From assembly GCF_900129215.1 (NCBI RefSeq), contig NZ_FQUQ01000009.1:62001-126000 (forward strand): DNA of 64,000 bases. The letters are read 5' to 3'. Positions 1 through 9,209 of this stretch are shown piece by piece. Each line of letters begins with the position of its first letter. The stretch's first letter is position 1. This DNA is from Pedobacter caeni (lineage in GTDB: Bacteria > Bacteroidota > Bacteroidia > Sphingobacteriales > Sphingobacteriaceae). The notes under the pieces were generated by a model that was not told the origin of the DNA, ran no database searches, and saw nothing but the letters and a program-made list of their open reading frames with translations. Made by a program: the position numbers and the translations under genes.

Positions 1-1193
1 GTTCTCAGGGTGAAGGTTACCGGTACTATAACCTCAGCGATTGGAAAGGTTTCTATGATATTATCCAGGCTGCAAATATTTTGTACGTACAGGTAGATAA
101 GATCCCTGATCCCGCTTTTTCTCCTGAAGACAGAAAGCGTTACCGTGCGGAAGCTGTTTTTCTGAGAAACCTTGCTTACTTCTTTATGGTGAGGTTATAT
201 GGTGATGTGCCTTATTATACCAAAGCCTATAATACTGATCCATTGCCAAGAACGCCAATGCTGGAAGTGTTGAACAAGTGTATCGCAGATCTGAATGTTA
301 TTAAGGAAGATTTACCATGGAATTATGGTGATCCGTCTATTGTAGGCATCAGAGCTACGCGTGGAGGGACATTGGCGCTGTTGATGCACCTGAATATGTG
401 GGTTGCAGGATTTGACCAGGGAAATTCTTCAAAATACTACACTACTGTGAAAACCCTGGGAGCCGAGTTGATGGATAATCAGGGCAATTATGGGTTGCTG
501 CCTCTGGAAAGAACGAAAGAAATTTTTAAAGGGAGGACCAAAGAAGGGCTTTTTGAGGTTCTTCAAAATTCGAACTATGGGGAATTTTTTGATGTTCGCT
601 CTAATCTTGCCAACCTTATGACCTATTATCCTTACCGTGGAAGAGCAACGACGACGACAAGTACTGCCTGGTATGAGACAAAATATATGCAAACATTATT
701 CCCTCAGGGAGCCGCAGATAAAAGGTTAACCATCTGGTTTGATCAACCTTATGTTGGAGGGGCCAAGTTTCAGTTTTTGAAATTCATCAATGTATATGGG
801 GGAGAAGGAGTAGACGTGAGAAATGATGACAACATCATCGTATTCCGTTATTCAGACGCCATCTTATTGGCAGCGGAAGCGTCAGCTGAGCTTGGAGAGG
901 ATGGAGAAGCCCAGCGTTTGGTAAATCTGATCAGGGAAAGAGCAGGTGCCTTACCTATTACTACAGTAGGCTCAGATTTGAAAGATGACATTTTTATGGA
1001 ACGTTGTCGCGAGCTGATTGGGGAGGGCCATTTTTACAATGACCTGGTAAGGACTAAAAGAATCCTGAATGACAAATTCAATACTCACCCTATGTCTGTA
1101 GGAGACTTTAATCAACGTGCCTGGACATGGCCGATTTTTGCCGCCGCAATGACCAATAATCCTTATATGCAGTTAACTGACTTTTGGAAATAA
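1..1193 (+). CDS. RagB/SusD family nutrient-uptake outer membrane lipoprotein (5' end missing)
   Basis: The reading frame is open from the left edge (first full codon at base 3), so the gene is truncated at its 5' end and about 396 C-terminal residues are visible. The visible part has SusD features: an N-terminal helical segment (DWKGFYDIIQAANI) and an RNLAYFFMVRLYGDVPYY segment typical of the TPR-like helices. Near the C-terminus come VFRYSDAILLAAEASAEL and a LIRERAG helix. SusD proteins sit on the cell surface and cap a SusC TonB-dependent transporter, binding glycans or peptides for import. The SusC partner should lie just upstream, outside the window. The six following lipoprotein genes on the same strand look like one locus. 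The signal peptide and lipobox are not visible. Confidence 0.9.
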   Translation, partial: SQGEGYRYYNLSDWKGFYDIIQAANILYVQVDKIPDPAFSPEDRKRYRAEAVFLRNLAYFFMVRLYGDVPYYTKAYNTDPLPRTPMLEVLNKCIADLNVIKEDLPWNYGDPSIVGIRATRGGTLALLMHLNMWVAGFDQGNSSKYYTTVKTLGAELMDNQGNYGLLPLERTKEIFKGRTKEGLFEVLQNSNYGEFFDVRSNLANLMTYYPYRGRATTTTSTAWYETKYMQTLFPQGAADKRLTIWFDQPYVGGAKFQFLKFINVYGGEGVDVRNDDNIIVFRYSDAILLAAEASAELGEDGEAQRLVNLIRERAGALPITTVGSDLKDDIFMERCRELIGEGHFYNDLVRTKRILNDKFNTHPMSVGDFNQRAWTWPIFAAAMTNNPYMQLTDFWK

Positions 1194-1228
1194 GAAAATG
1201 GATGATTTCGCTAAATAACAGAAAAGAC

Positions 1229-2014
1229 ATGTTTAAAATATTAAAAACCCCCGTATTGCTTTTGTTGCCCATCTTGTTGATGCTGGCGGCCTGTAATAAA
1301 GACAAATATTTTTATGACACCGGTGTTCATAAAGCAGAATTCCGGGGATCAATCCTTGATTACCTGAAATCAAAACCCGGCCATTTCGATTCTTTGGTAA
1401 GAATCATCAACATTGCCGGAATGAATGAGGTCTATGCAAAAGAAAATCTGACTTTTTTTGCCCCACCAAGTTCTCTGGTTCATAAGTCTGTCCTGAAGTT
1501 GAATGACTATTTAAGAGATAATGGAAGGGATACCGTCTCTCAACTAGAGCAGGTTAAACCTGAAGTCTGGCGTGAAATGCTTGCGCTATATACTTTTAAA
1601 GGAACATATCGCTTAAAGGATTATCCGCAGATCGATACGACCTCGATCATTGCTTTTCCGGGACAGGGTTACAGAGGATATGGGAATCTGGAGGAGAGTC
1701 AGAACAGAACAATGAATATCGGTGTGGTCCATAATGACGCTGCCGGAGTAAAGTATGCCGGATACCGGCAATTGGTTTTGTCTTATATCCCGGATATGTC
1801 TAAGCCAAGTACGCGGTTGAATTACGCGCAGGTAGCCAGTTCAGACATTGCACCTACAAACGGTATCATCCATGCATTGAACATTAACTGTGTAGGACAA
1901 GTAAAACTAACAAGCGGGGATATTGCAAGTTTTTGGTATCCTCAATATTTTGGATTTGATGCTAATTCATTTGTGCTATTGGCAATTTCAAATGGAATTT
2001 CTCCAAAAAAATAA
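1229..2014 (+). CDS. Fasciclin-like domain lipoprotein of the SusD locus
   Basis: The 261-residue protein begins with a hydrophobic segment ending in a lipobox (LMLAAC, Cys22), so it should be lipidated and exported. The rest resembles a single divergent FAS1/fasciclin domain (roughly residues 35-235): an early RIINIAGMNEVYAKENLTFF block that includes FFAPP, and later SDIAPTNGIIHALN, which matches the conserved FAS1 end. The frame is open further upstream (TTG at 1184, ATG at 1202), but ATG 1229 puts the signal peptide at the N-terminus and avoids overlap with the SusD gene. FAS1 domains mediate adhesion or carbohydrate/protein binding. In SusD loci such proteins are usually accessory surface lipoproteins. 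The ligand is unknown. Confidence 0.75.
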   Translation: MFKILKTPVLLLLPILLMLAACNKDKYFYDTGVHKAEFRGSILDYLKSKPGHFDSLVRIINIAGMNEVYAKENLTFFAPPSSLVHKSVLKLNDYLRDNGRDTVSQLEQVKPEVWREMLALYTFKGTYRLKDYPQIDTTSIIAFPGQGYRGYGNLEESQNRTMNIGVVHNDAAGVKYAGYRQLVLSYIPDMSKPSTRLNYAQVASSDIAPTNGIIHALNINCVGQVKLTSGDIASFWYPQYFGFDANSFVLLAISNGISPKK

Positions 2015-2049
2015 ACGGGATTAATTAGAAAGGAATATTAAAAGAAATA

Positions 2050-3663
2050 ATGATGATATCAATTCATAAAAAAAGATTTAGGTTGGTGCCTTTCAGCGTA
2101 TTCATCCTGTTGGTTTCCTTAACTGTTTTTTCTTGTAAAAAGAGTACTGTTATCGGGGAGGATCCCTATGATGGAGGGAAACAGCCATTGGGAATAAAAT
2201 TTGCCAACGAGGCTGCGGACCCTGAGGTAGGGATTCAGGGAGAAGAGGCTACTTTTAAAATCAGAGGGCTGAGACCTTTTGAAGGGAAGTTTAAAGTGCT
2301 GATTAATGAAACAGAAGCTGAAGTACTGACCTTAACGGATAGTACCGTAAAAGTAAAGATCCCACTTAATGCCAGTACCGGAGGAATCACGGTGATTGCT
2401 GAAGGACAAACTTTCTTTGGGCCATCCTTCGGTATAGAAGGAAAGGTAAGTCTGGATGCGTCATTTAAAGTGGTTAGTGGTTCCAATGGAAGTATTCTCG
2501 ATATGATCCCGGCCAATAATGGTTACCTGATGGTTGGCGGATTTTCTGATTTTGATAGTAAAGCTGCATTAAAGCCGGTGAACGCCATTGCCATGATGAA
2601 CAGTCAGGGGGAGTTTCAGTCTCTTAATTCCGGAAAAGGAGTTTCGGGAGTACTGTTTTCAGCAAATCAACTTTCAGGAGGTCAGTTCATCGTTGCCGGC
2701 CTGTTTAACAGCTATAACAGGAGGTTGGGAATCAGTAGCATTGCCAGGTTGAATAGTGATGGCTCCTTGGATTCAACAAGAGTTCAGCTCATTAACTTAA
2801 CACCTGAGAAGCCTCAGATGGGATTCGATACTGTTTCTACATTTAACGGGGGCGTTAACGGACTGATCCGCAAAACTTTTGTAAGGGACAATAAGATCAC
2901 TGTAGTTGGAAATTTCACCAGGTACTATCGTTATTTCTATGAACGTTCGACCCGTGATTCCAAAAGAATTGATATCACGACGATGAACCAGATTGTCCGG
3001 ATGAAGGAAGACGGTTCGATGGATTCTACTTTTAATTTTAATCCGGCAACAAGACAGGGTTACGAAGGTCTTAATGGTTCTGTGGAAGGTGCTTTTATGC
3101 AACAGGATGGTAAAATCGTGATTACCGGAGATTTCACCTCTTTTAATGGTAAACCCGTTAATCGTATTGCAAGAATAAATCTGGATGGTAGCCGTGACGA
3201 TACATTTAATACCGGCTCCGGGGCAGATAACATCGTTACCTCTGTTACTTACAATGAAACCAAACGTAAAATCATGCTGACCGGTCTGTTTAAGAACTTT
3301 AACGGGACTGCTGCCAATGGAGTAGTCATGCTAAATGAAGACGGGAGTACGGACAATTCATTTAAGCTGGGAACCATTTCGGGAGGGATTGTCACTTTTG
3401 CTCATCAGCTGAGCAGCGGTAAAATCATTCTTTCCGGAGGTTTTAGCAGGTACAATAATGTAGTCAGACAAGGCTTCATGATCCTGAATCAGAATGGTTC
3501 ACTGGCACCGGGATATAACAATAGCGGAGCTTTTGAAGGGTATATCTCTAAGGTAATTGAAACCAGTTCTTCTCTGGGAAATCCCGCAGTAATCCTGAGT
3601 GGTTTCATCAGCAAGTTTGATAATAAAAGGGTTGGCAATGTCCTTCGTGTGGAAATAAAATAA
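2050..3663 (+). CDS. Lipoprotein with TIG-like N-terminus and delta-60 repeat propeller
   Basis: This 537-residue lipoprotein (lipobox ending at Cys29, followed by KKS) has an N-terminal beta domain (about 45-135) that looks like the IPT/TIG or DUF5008-type domain found beside SusD genes. Most of the rest is a chain of delta-60 (DUF5122-type) repeats. Recognisable units include RLNSDGSLDSTR, RMKEDGSMDSTFNF, RINLDGSRDDTFNTGSGAD and MLNEDGSTDNSF, each followed by VTGxFxxFNG-like strands. Such repeats are expected to form a beta-propeller used for binding. No catalytic motif is seen. It lies 35 bp after the fasciclin-like gene and 28 bp before the next lipoprotein, so co-transcription is likely. 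The start could equally be the second ATG at 2053. Confidence 0.8.
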   Translation: MMISIHKKRFRLVPFSVFILLVSLTVFSCKKSTVIGEDPYDGGKQPLGIKFANEAADPEVGIQGEEATFKIRGLRPFEGKFKVLINETEAEVLTLTDSTVKVKIPLNASTGGITVIAEGQTFFGPSFGIEGKVSLDASFKVVSGSNGSILDMIPANNGYLMVGGFSDFDSKAALKPVNAIAMMNSQGEFQSLNSGKGVSGVLFSANQLSGGQFIVAGLFNSYNRRLGISSIARLNSDGSLDSTRVQLINLTPEKPQMGFDTVSTFNGGVNGLIRKTFVRDNKITVVGNFTRYYRYFYERSTRDSKRIDITTMNQIVRMKEDGSMDSTFNFNPATRQGYEGLNGSVEGAFMQQDGKIVITGDFTSFNGKPVNRIARINLDGSRDDTFNTGSGADNIVTSVTYNETKRKIMLTGLFKNFNGTAANGVVMLNEDGSTDNSFKLGTISGGIVTFAHQLSSGKIILSGGFSRYNNVVRQGFMILNQNGSLAPGYNNSGAFEGYISKVIETSSSLGNPAVILSGFISKFDNKRVGNVLRVEIK

Positions 3664-3691
3664 TAGCAGGATCTTATAAATTATAAATGAT

Positions 3692-5470
3692 ATGAACGGA
3701 ATGGAAAAATATACTGTCGGAGGCTGGTGGAAAAGATGGCTCTCTTTTGTGGCGGGGATCGTCATTTTAATGGCAGGTTCTTCTTGTAATAAAGATTTCC
3801 CAAATACTTTACAGAAAGAGTTTAAAAATGATACACTTGGTGTTACTCCAAAAAAAGCGAAAGTATTGTACCTGATTTTAGATGGGGTAAGGGGAAAGGC
3901 ATTGAAAGCACTTGAAGCGCCAAATCTGACGCAGATTTATAAAAAATCAATTTATGCATTTGACGGGCTTTCAGATTATGATGGAACAGGAATAACGAAT
4001 GCGGGTGCCTGGGCAAATATGCTTACCGGAGTTACCCGGTCTAAACATGGGGTGGTTACCGAAGATTTCGCAGGAAATAAATTCAATCAATATCCAACTT
4101 TATTTTCCAGAATCAAGCAAGAGAGTAAGGGGAAAACAAGAACGGTAGCGATTAGTGCTTCGACTACCTTTTCGGTTAATCTGGCCGCAGACGCAACAGA
4201 AATTAAAACACTGGAAGGAAATGACCTGGGCGTCAAAGACGGTGTGATTAATGAATTGAAAAATCCGGATGCGACAGTTGTTGTGGGACAGTTTCATTCT
4301 GCAGAGGCAGCTGGTCAGCAGTCGGGGTATAGCGATATGACTCCTTCTTATGCCAATGCGATATTCAAGCTGGACACTTATGTAGGAGAGATTGTGAATG
4401 CGCTTTCCCAAAGAAAAACCTTTGCTGATGAGAATTGGCTGGTTGTTATCGCTTCTAATAAAGGTGGCATGATGCCTCCTGAACCTGGCAGTACAGATAA
4501 AACAATCTATGCAGATGCCAGCCGCAATAGTTTTGTGGTGTTTTATAACCCAAGGTATACCACGAGTTTTATCCCAAAGCCAGATTCGGATAAAATCCCT
4601 TTTACCGGGATCGGGCCGCGTTTGGCAGGAAGTGATGCCGCTGCGGGGAATGCCACAATGGGTAATGATGGCGGACTGTATAATATCGGAGCAAACGGAG
4701 ACTATACCTTCGAGCTGAAAGTTAAAATAAACAGTGGTGCAAGTAACTACCCTACTATTGTTGGTAAAAGACAGAGTTTTACCAGCGGTGTTGTGGGCTG
4801 GGTGTTTTTTCTGGAGGGAGATGTGTGGCAGCTTAATCTTGGACGTGTAGGCGGAGGAAATACGCAAAGGAATGGTGGAAAGATCAGAGATGGATTATGG
4901 CATACACTAACTGCGAAATTCTATAAAGACGGATCCAGTCGCAGGGCTAAGATTTTTACGGATGGCGTATTGCAGGGAGCTCCTTTAGACATCACTGCGT
5001 TTGGAAATCAGGATTCTCCTGCGCCATTAACCCTTGGATATACTGCGGGTTCCGGTGGCACTATTGATGTACTGTATAGTGATGTACAGATGTACAATGT
5101 GGCCATTCCAGATGAAGTGATTACTGCATACGCCCGGAAAACAACCGTGGAGCCTAGTCACCCTTATTATAACAACCTGATTGGTTACTGGCCTTTAAAT
5201 GAAGGTACAGGAACGCTGATGAAGAATAAAGCCCCATTAGGACAAGGTAAAGACTTTAGCATGAAAGGAAATGCAGTCTGGTCCAATTTTAATGATTTTA
5301 GCCCGTTTATAGACGCACCAATCTCTAATGCTTTCTTCCAGATTGTTCCAAATGGTGTAGATATTCCTTATCAGATTTATCAATGGATGGGTATTCCTAC
5401 TCCGGCAAGCCTTGGTTTGGAAGGAAAACTATGGAAAACAACTTTTAACGATGTTAAACTTCCTTATTAA
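3692..5470 (+). CDS. Alkaline phosphatase-fold plus LamG lipoprotein (DUF4983-type), probably catalytically degraded
   Basis: The 592-residue protein has a signal peptide with lipobox Cys32. Residues about 50-290 carry the alkaline phosphatase/nucleotide pyrophosphatase fold signature: VLYLILDGVRG at the first metal strand, then MLTGVTRSKHGVV. The C-terminal half is a concanavalin A-like LamG/jellyroll domain (DGLWHTLTAKFY, LIGYWPLNEG). Catalytic residues look eroded. The usual Thr/Ser nucleophile position reads Asn/Ala, the DxxGH metal motif reads EAAGQ, and the SDHG metal motif reads SNKG. Only the first Asp (LDG) is kept. A binding role is therefore more likely than hydrolysis. A paralogue lies at 7404, across the M60 gene. 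Start 3692 is chosen; ATG 3701 is possible. Confidence 0.8.
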   Translation: MNGMEKYTVGGWWKRWLSFVAGIVILMAGSSCNKDFPNTLQKEFKNDTLGVTPKKAKVLYLILDGVRGKALKALEAPNLTQIYKKSIYAFDGLSDYDGTGITNAGAWANMLTGVTRSKHGVVTEDFAGNKFNQYPTLFSRIKQESKGKTRTVAISASTTFSVNLAADATEIKTLEGNDLGVKDGVINELKNPDATVVVGQFHSAEAAGQQSGYSDMTPSYANAIFKLDTYVGEIVNALSQRKTFADENWLVVIASNKGGMMPPEPGSTDKTIYADASRNSFVVFYNPRYTTSFIPKPDSDKIPFTGIGPRLAGSDAAAGNATMGNDGGLYNIGANGDYTFELKVKINSGASNYPTIVGKRQSFTSGVVGWVFFLEGDVWQLNLGRVGGGNTQRNGGKIRDGLWHTLTAKFYKDGSSRRAKIFTDGVLQGAPLDITAFGNQDSPAPLTLGYTAGSGGTIDVLYSDVQMYNVAIPDEVITAYARKTTVEPSHPYYNNLIGYWPLNEGTGTLMKNKAPLGQGKDFSMKGNAVWSNFNDFSPFIDAPISNAFFQIVPNGVDIPYQIYQWMGIPTPASLGLEGKLWKTTFNDVKLPY

Positions 5471-5477
5471 CTTTAAT

Positions 5478-7379
5478 ATGAAAAGCTATAATTTATTGTT
5501 CAAAATCAGCTGTTTTGCTTTTTTACTGAGCTTTGTCTCCTGTAAAAAGTATGGCTATAATTTTGAAGATGGCACAAATAAGCCAAATGACAATCCGCCA
5601 ACAGAAATCAAGATTGATACTGCTATGTCCAGAATTGACCGTAGTTTGTATTCCCGGGCAAGAATTTTTCCTGGAATGGCAGAAGCGCAGGAAGTTCGGT
5701 TAAAAGATGCAAAGCTGACGATGAACTTCAACTTCACTTTGGTGTCCGCGACGGATTTACGCATGTCTATTGTTCCTTTGCCACAGTTTAGCACTGGTTT
5801 TTGGGCACCTGCGGGAGAGCTGATTAAAATAGTGGTTCCTGAAGGAGCCTTGGGACTGAACGTTCAGGTAGGGGCACACACAGATGATTTGTCCTCTAAA
5901 TCACCTTTAAAAAGAGATCCTTTAATCACGACCAAGAAGCAATTGTTTCCGGGAGTGAACTATGTCCGGAACCTTTATGGGGGAACGGTTTATATTAATG
6001 CGTCTGTAGCAATTGCCCAGCCAGTTGAATTGAGTTTTACCGGGGTTATTAAAGCTCCTGACTTTGTTTTAGGAGAAACCACAGATGCTCAGTTTATGGG
6101 GATGGTGAAGGCCTCTTCAGTTCCATGGCTGGAGTTGCGTGGTAAACATGTGATCTTTACTTTGCCAAGAGAGTCATTTCTACGCTTTCCGCTGCTGAAC
6201 CCTACTGCATTAATGACAGAGTGGGATGTGGTTATGGAGAAAGATTATAACGAATGGATGGGTTTATCTGACAATAGTCCGAAGATGAAACACAGGAGTC
6301 CCCAGATGCCTTGGCGGGTGGTTCTTGACATTCAGCCTTCTTTAGGTTATGCACACTCTAATTATCCTGTAGTTGCGCAGCTTGATGACAACTGGTTTAC
6401 GGAGTTTACCACCCTTGCGGAATTAAAAAACGGAGGTAACTGGGGTTATTATCATGAGATTGGACACAATTGCCAGCAAAATGCAATGTGGAGCTGGGGA
6501 GGTTTAGGAGAAACGACCAATAACCTGTTTGTATTCAAAGGCGCCAGGAGAAACGGAACTGTTGCAAAACATGATGCTTTAAAAACACAGTTTCCTCTTG
6601 CTTTAGCCTGGGCTGCGGTAAGCTCTACCCCTGATGCAGCAAAGAATTTTAATACCAATGCCGATCCTTTTTTCAAAATTCTACCTTTTGTTCAGGTATT
6701 TGAGAAGTTGGGGTATGGTGCAATGACCCGCCTGTATACCGAGGCAAGGGATGCAGAACGTTATTCTGTGAATGATCAGGACCGTCAGGATTTTGTGTAT
6801 GAACAGTTTTCTGCGTTTGCTCAAAAAGACCTGCAGACTTTTTTCGATGCTTATAACATCAAAATCAGTATCCAGTCGAGAACGAAGATGGCTACGTTGT
6901 ATCCCGAATTAACAACGCAGATCTGGACTTATAATCCTCTGACCCAGACCGGAGGAACAGCGGCTATTGTTCCAACTTATACCGCGAGTTCTACCCAAAG
7001 TAATGAAGGTTCTATAGCGGCGATGTTTGATGGAAATAACACAACTTACTGGCATTCTCAATATAGTCCTGCACCGGCTGCAGCACAACTGAAGCCATAT
7101 ACAGTGACTATTGATACCAAAAAACAGACGGCAGCAAAAGGGATGTACTTTTTTCCGAGAAATTCTACGGCTCAAAGGCCAAAAACAACAGATGTGTTTG
7201 TGAGCCAGGATAACATTACCTACACACTGGTGGGTACAACAGTGATTGCAAACGCTTTTGAAAGACATAATTTCAATTTTCCGGAGGCTCAGAAAGCACG
7301 GTTCTATCGCTTTGTGATTAAAGACATGTGGTCTACAGGAGCGAATGTCGCCATGTCAGAAGTAGGTTTTATTAATTAA
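5478..7379 (+). CDS. M60-like (enhancin/mucinase-type) zinc metallopeptidase lipoprotein
   Basis: This 633-residue lipoprotein (lipobox Cys22) contains the M60-like zinc site. HEIGH starts at about residue 326 inside WGYYHEIGHNCQQNAMW, followed by the third ligand Glu in GLGETTNN. A beta-rich N-terminal domain (about 45-210) precedes it, and a C-terminal discoidin/F5-8C-like domain (about 490-633, MFDGNNTTYWHSQYS) follows. M60-like peptidases cleave glycosylated proteins such as mucins, so this is the one clearly intact enzyme of the locus. The start at 5478 is supported by the signal peptide; the frame is open upstream inside the previous gene. The gene is flanked by the two phosphatase-fold/LamG lipoproteins, which suggests that all three act on one substrate at the cell surface. 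Confidence 0.87.
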   Translation: MKSYNLLFKISCFAFLLSFVSCKKYGYNFEDGTNKPNDNPPTEIKIDTAMSRIDRSLYSRARIFPGMAEAQEVRLKDAKLTMNFNFTLVSATDLRMSIVPLPQFSTGFWAPAGELIKIVVPEGALGLNVQVGAHTDDLSSKSPLKRDPLITTKKQLFPGVNYVRNLYGGTVYINASVAIAQPVELSFTGVIKAPDFVLGETTDAQFMGMVKASSVPWLELRGKHVIFTLPRESFLRFPLLNPTALMTEWDVVMEKDYNEWMGLSDNSPKMKHRSPQMPWRVVLDIQPSLGYAHSNYPVVAQLDDNWFTEFTTLAELKNGGNWGYYHEIGHNCQQNAMWSWGGLGETTNNLFVFKGARRNGTVAKHDALKTQFPLALAWAAVSSTPDAAKNFNTNADPFFKILPFVQVFEKLGYGAMTRLYTEARDAERYSVNDQDRQDFVYEQFSAFAQKDLQTFFDAYNIKISIQSRTKMATLYPELTTQIWTYNPLTQTGGTAAIVPTYTASSTQSNEGSIAAMFDGNNTTYWHSQYSPAPAAAQLKPYTVTIDTKKQTAAKGMYFFPRNSTAQRPKTTDVFVSQDNITYTLVGTTVIANAFERHNFNFPEAQKARFYRFVIKDMWSTGANVAMSEVGFIN

Positions 7380-7403
7380 GTGTTCATGATTGAAAATAAG
7401 ATA

Positions 7404-9167
7404 ATGAGGAGATATAAAAATACAAACAAGGTACTGGCTTTCTGTGGGATGGTGTTGCTTCTTGGTACCACTATCAGTGCCTGTAAGAAATATGCGAATC
7501 CGGCACCTTATTTTGAAGAATATGGTGAGGTGGTGGTAAAGCCGTCGAGGAGGGTTCTGATTGTTAGCATTGATGGGGCAGTTGGGGCAGAGGTTAAAAA
7601 AGTCAATCCCGTTACAATCGCTGCAATGCTTAAAACCAGTAAATATAGTTTTAGTGCAGTTAGCGAGGCGAAAACTAATGCCAGCGCAACATGGGTAAGT
7701 ATGATGACGGGAGTTTCTATGTCCAAGCATGGTATAATAGACGATAGTTACAAGCCGGCTCCGGGACCGGATGAACATGCTGCGCCTAAATATTATCCAA
7801 GTTTTTTATCTAGAATTCTTGATATAAAACCGGAGTTTAAAACGGTTACCCTTACTTCTGATGCCGCATTAAATAAATACTTTATAGAGGCAGACCATAG
7901 GATTCTCAGTTCAAACGATGCGGCAACAAAAGACTCCACATTAAAGGTTTTGCAAGCCGAAGATCCCAGTGTTGTAATTGCAAATTTTAAAGAAGTGGAA
8001 ATGGCAGGAACAGGATTTGGTTTTTCTGCTGATGTGCCGGAATATAAAGCTGCGATTGTAAAAACAGACGGATATCTCGGTGAGATCATGGAGTCTTTAA
8101 AAAAGCGTAAAAATTTCGGAAAAGAAGACTGGTTGGTTATTGTGACGTCCAATCACGGTGGTATAGGTAAATCATTTGGAGGAAACTCTTCAGTTGAGCG
8201 TAATATTTTTAGCATTTATTATAATCCTGCTTTCAAACCCTTTGAAATGAATGTTAAGCCATTTTACTCGGTGAGACTGTACGGAAAAGGAGATGATCCT
8301 GCTATTGTTGCTGCAGGTGGTGTGGTAAGGGCCACTGCGGATGACCCTGCTGGGATCTACAATCCGGGAAGTGGCTCAATGACAATCGAAGCTAAAGTAT
8401 TGTTTAATAAAAATGCGAGTGGAAATTATTCTTATAACGTTCCTCCTTTCTTAAGTAAAACAAATGACCGTACCGGCAGTATTGCTGGTTGGTCCTTTTT
8501 TAGAAATAATAACGGGGTTACTTTTTATGTTGCAAATGGGGCCGCTAATCAACAAATAACTGCGCCGACAGTAGGTACAGATGGGAAATGGCATACCATT
8601 ACAGGGACCATAGCCCGTGTTGGAGCTGATTATAAAGTCAATTTTTTCGTAGATGGAAGTAAAGCAGTGGCAGAAGGCATCATTAGCAATGCAGGTACCA
8701 ACCTCGTGACCTCACCTTCGCCGGTGGTTATGGGGTACCAACCTAGTGTATTCTCAGGTGGTTATGTTGATATGCATATGGCTGATGTAAAAATATGGAA
8801 CAAAGTTTTATCAGATGATGCCATAAAAAACAATGTAGCGGTTGCTGATGTCCCTGTTACAGATCCTAATTATAGTAATCTGATTGGCTATTGGCCTGCA
8901 AATGAAGGAGGGGGCAATATCTTTTTGAATAAGGCAACCGTGGCGAATGCGGCAAATTTCAAGGTCTCAGGTAATTATAACTGGGCGCTTTTAGGGGCGG
9001 CTGTGCCAGCAAGTTATGCCAACATAGATCCAAATGCGGTACTTTTTCAGAATATTGATGTTGCTTCGCAATTGCTGTATTGGTTAAAAATCCCAATAAA
9101 ACCAGATTGGGGACTGGATGCAACGACCTGGTTGTCCAAATTTGAGATCGAATTCTTAAAACCATAA
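7404..9167 (+). CDS. Second alkaline phosphatase-fold plus LamG lipoprotein (DUF4983-type)
   Basis: A paralogue of the 3692-5470 product, 587 residues, lipobox Cys27 (TTISAC). It shows the same architecture: RRVLIVSIDGAVG at the first metal strand, MMTGVSMSKHGIIDD, a TSNHGG segment, then a C-terminal LamG domain (DGKWHTITGTIARVG, LIGYWPANEGGG). As in its twin, the metal motif DxxGH is replaced (EMAGT) and the nucleophile position is not a clear Thr. It keeps the His of SNHGG that the twin has lost. It is probably a binding protein or a weak hydrolase. GTG 7380 and ATG 7386 are alternative starts; ATG 7404 gives the best signal peptide. Confidence 0.8.
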   Translation: MRRYKNTNKVLAFCGMVLLLGTTISACKKYANPAPYFEEYGEVVVKPSRRVLIVSIDGAVGAEVKKVNPVTIAAMLKTSKYSFSAVSEAKTNASATWVSMMTGVSMSKHGIIDDSYKPAPGPDEHAAPKYYPSFLSRILDIKPEFKTVTLTSDAALNKYFIEADHRILSSNDAATKDSTLKVLQAEDPSVVIANFKEVEMAGTGFGFSADVPEYKAAIVKTDGYLGEIMESLKKRKNFGKEDWLVIVTSNHGGIGKSFGGNSSVERNIFSIYYNPAFKPFEMNVKPFYSVRLYGKGDDPAIVAAGGVVRATADDPAGIYNPGSGSMTIEAKVLFNKNASGNYSYNVPPFLSKTNDRTGSIAGWSFFRNNNGVTFYVANGAANQQITAPTVGTDGKWHTITGTIARVGADYKVNFFVDGSKAVAEGIISNAGTNLVTSPSPVVMGYQPSVFSGGYVDMHMADVKIWNKVLSDDAIKNNVAVADVPVTDPNYSNLIGYWPANEGGGNIFLNKATVANAANFKVSGNYNWALLGAAVPASYANIDPNAVLFQNIDVASQLLYWLKIPIKPDWGLDATTWLSKFEIEFLKP

Positions 9168-9209
9168 ATAGGGGCAAAAATGATTCTTATAAACAATAAC
9201 TTAAATACC

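Noticed and set aside
4100..4867. 255-codon open frame on the minus strand inside the phosphatase-fold gene
   Set aside because: It is antisense to a gene with clear domains and a signal peptide, has no family pattern and looks like a shadow frame.
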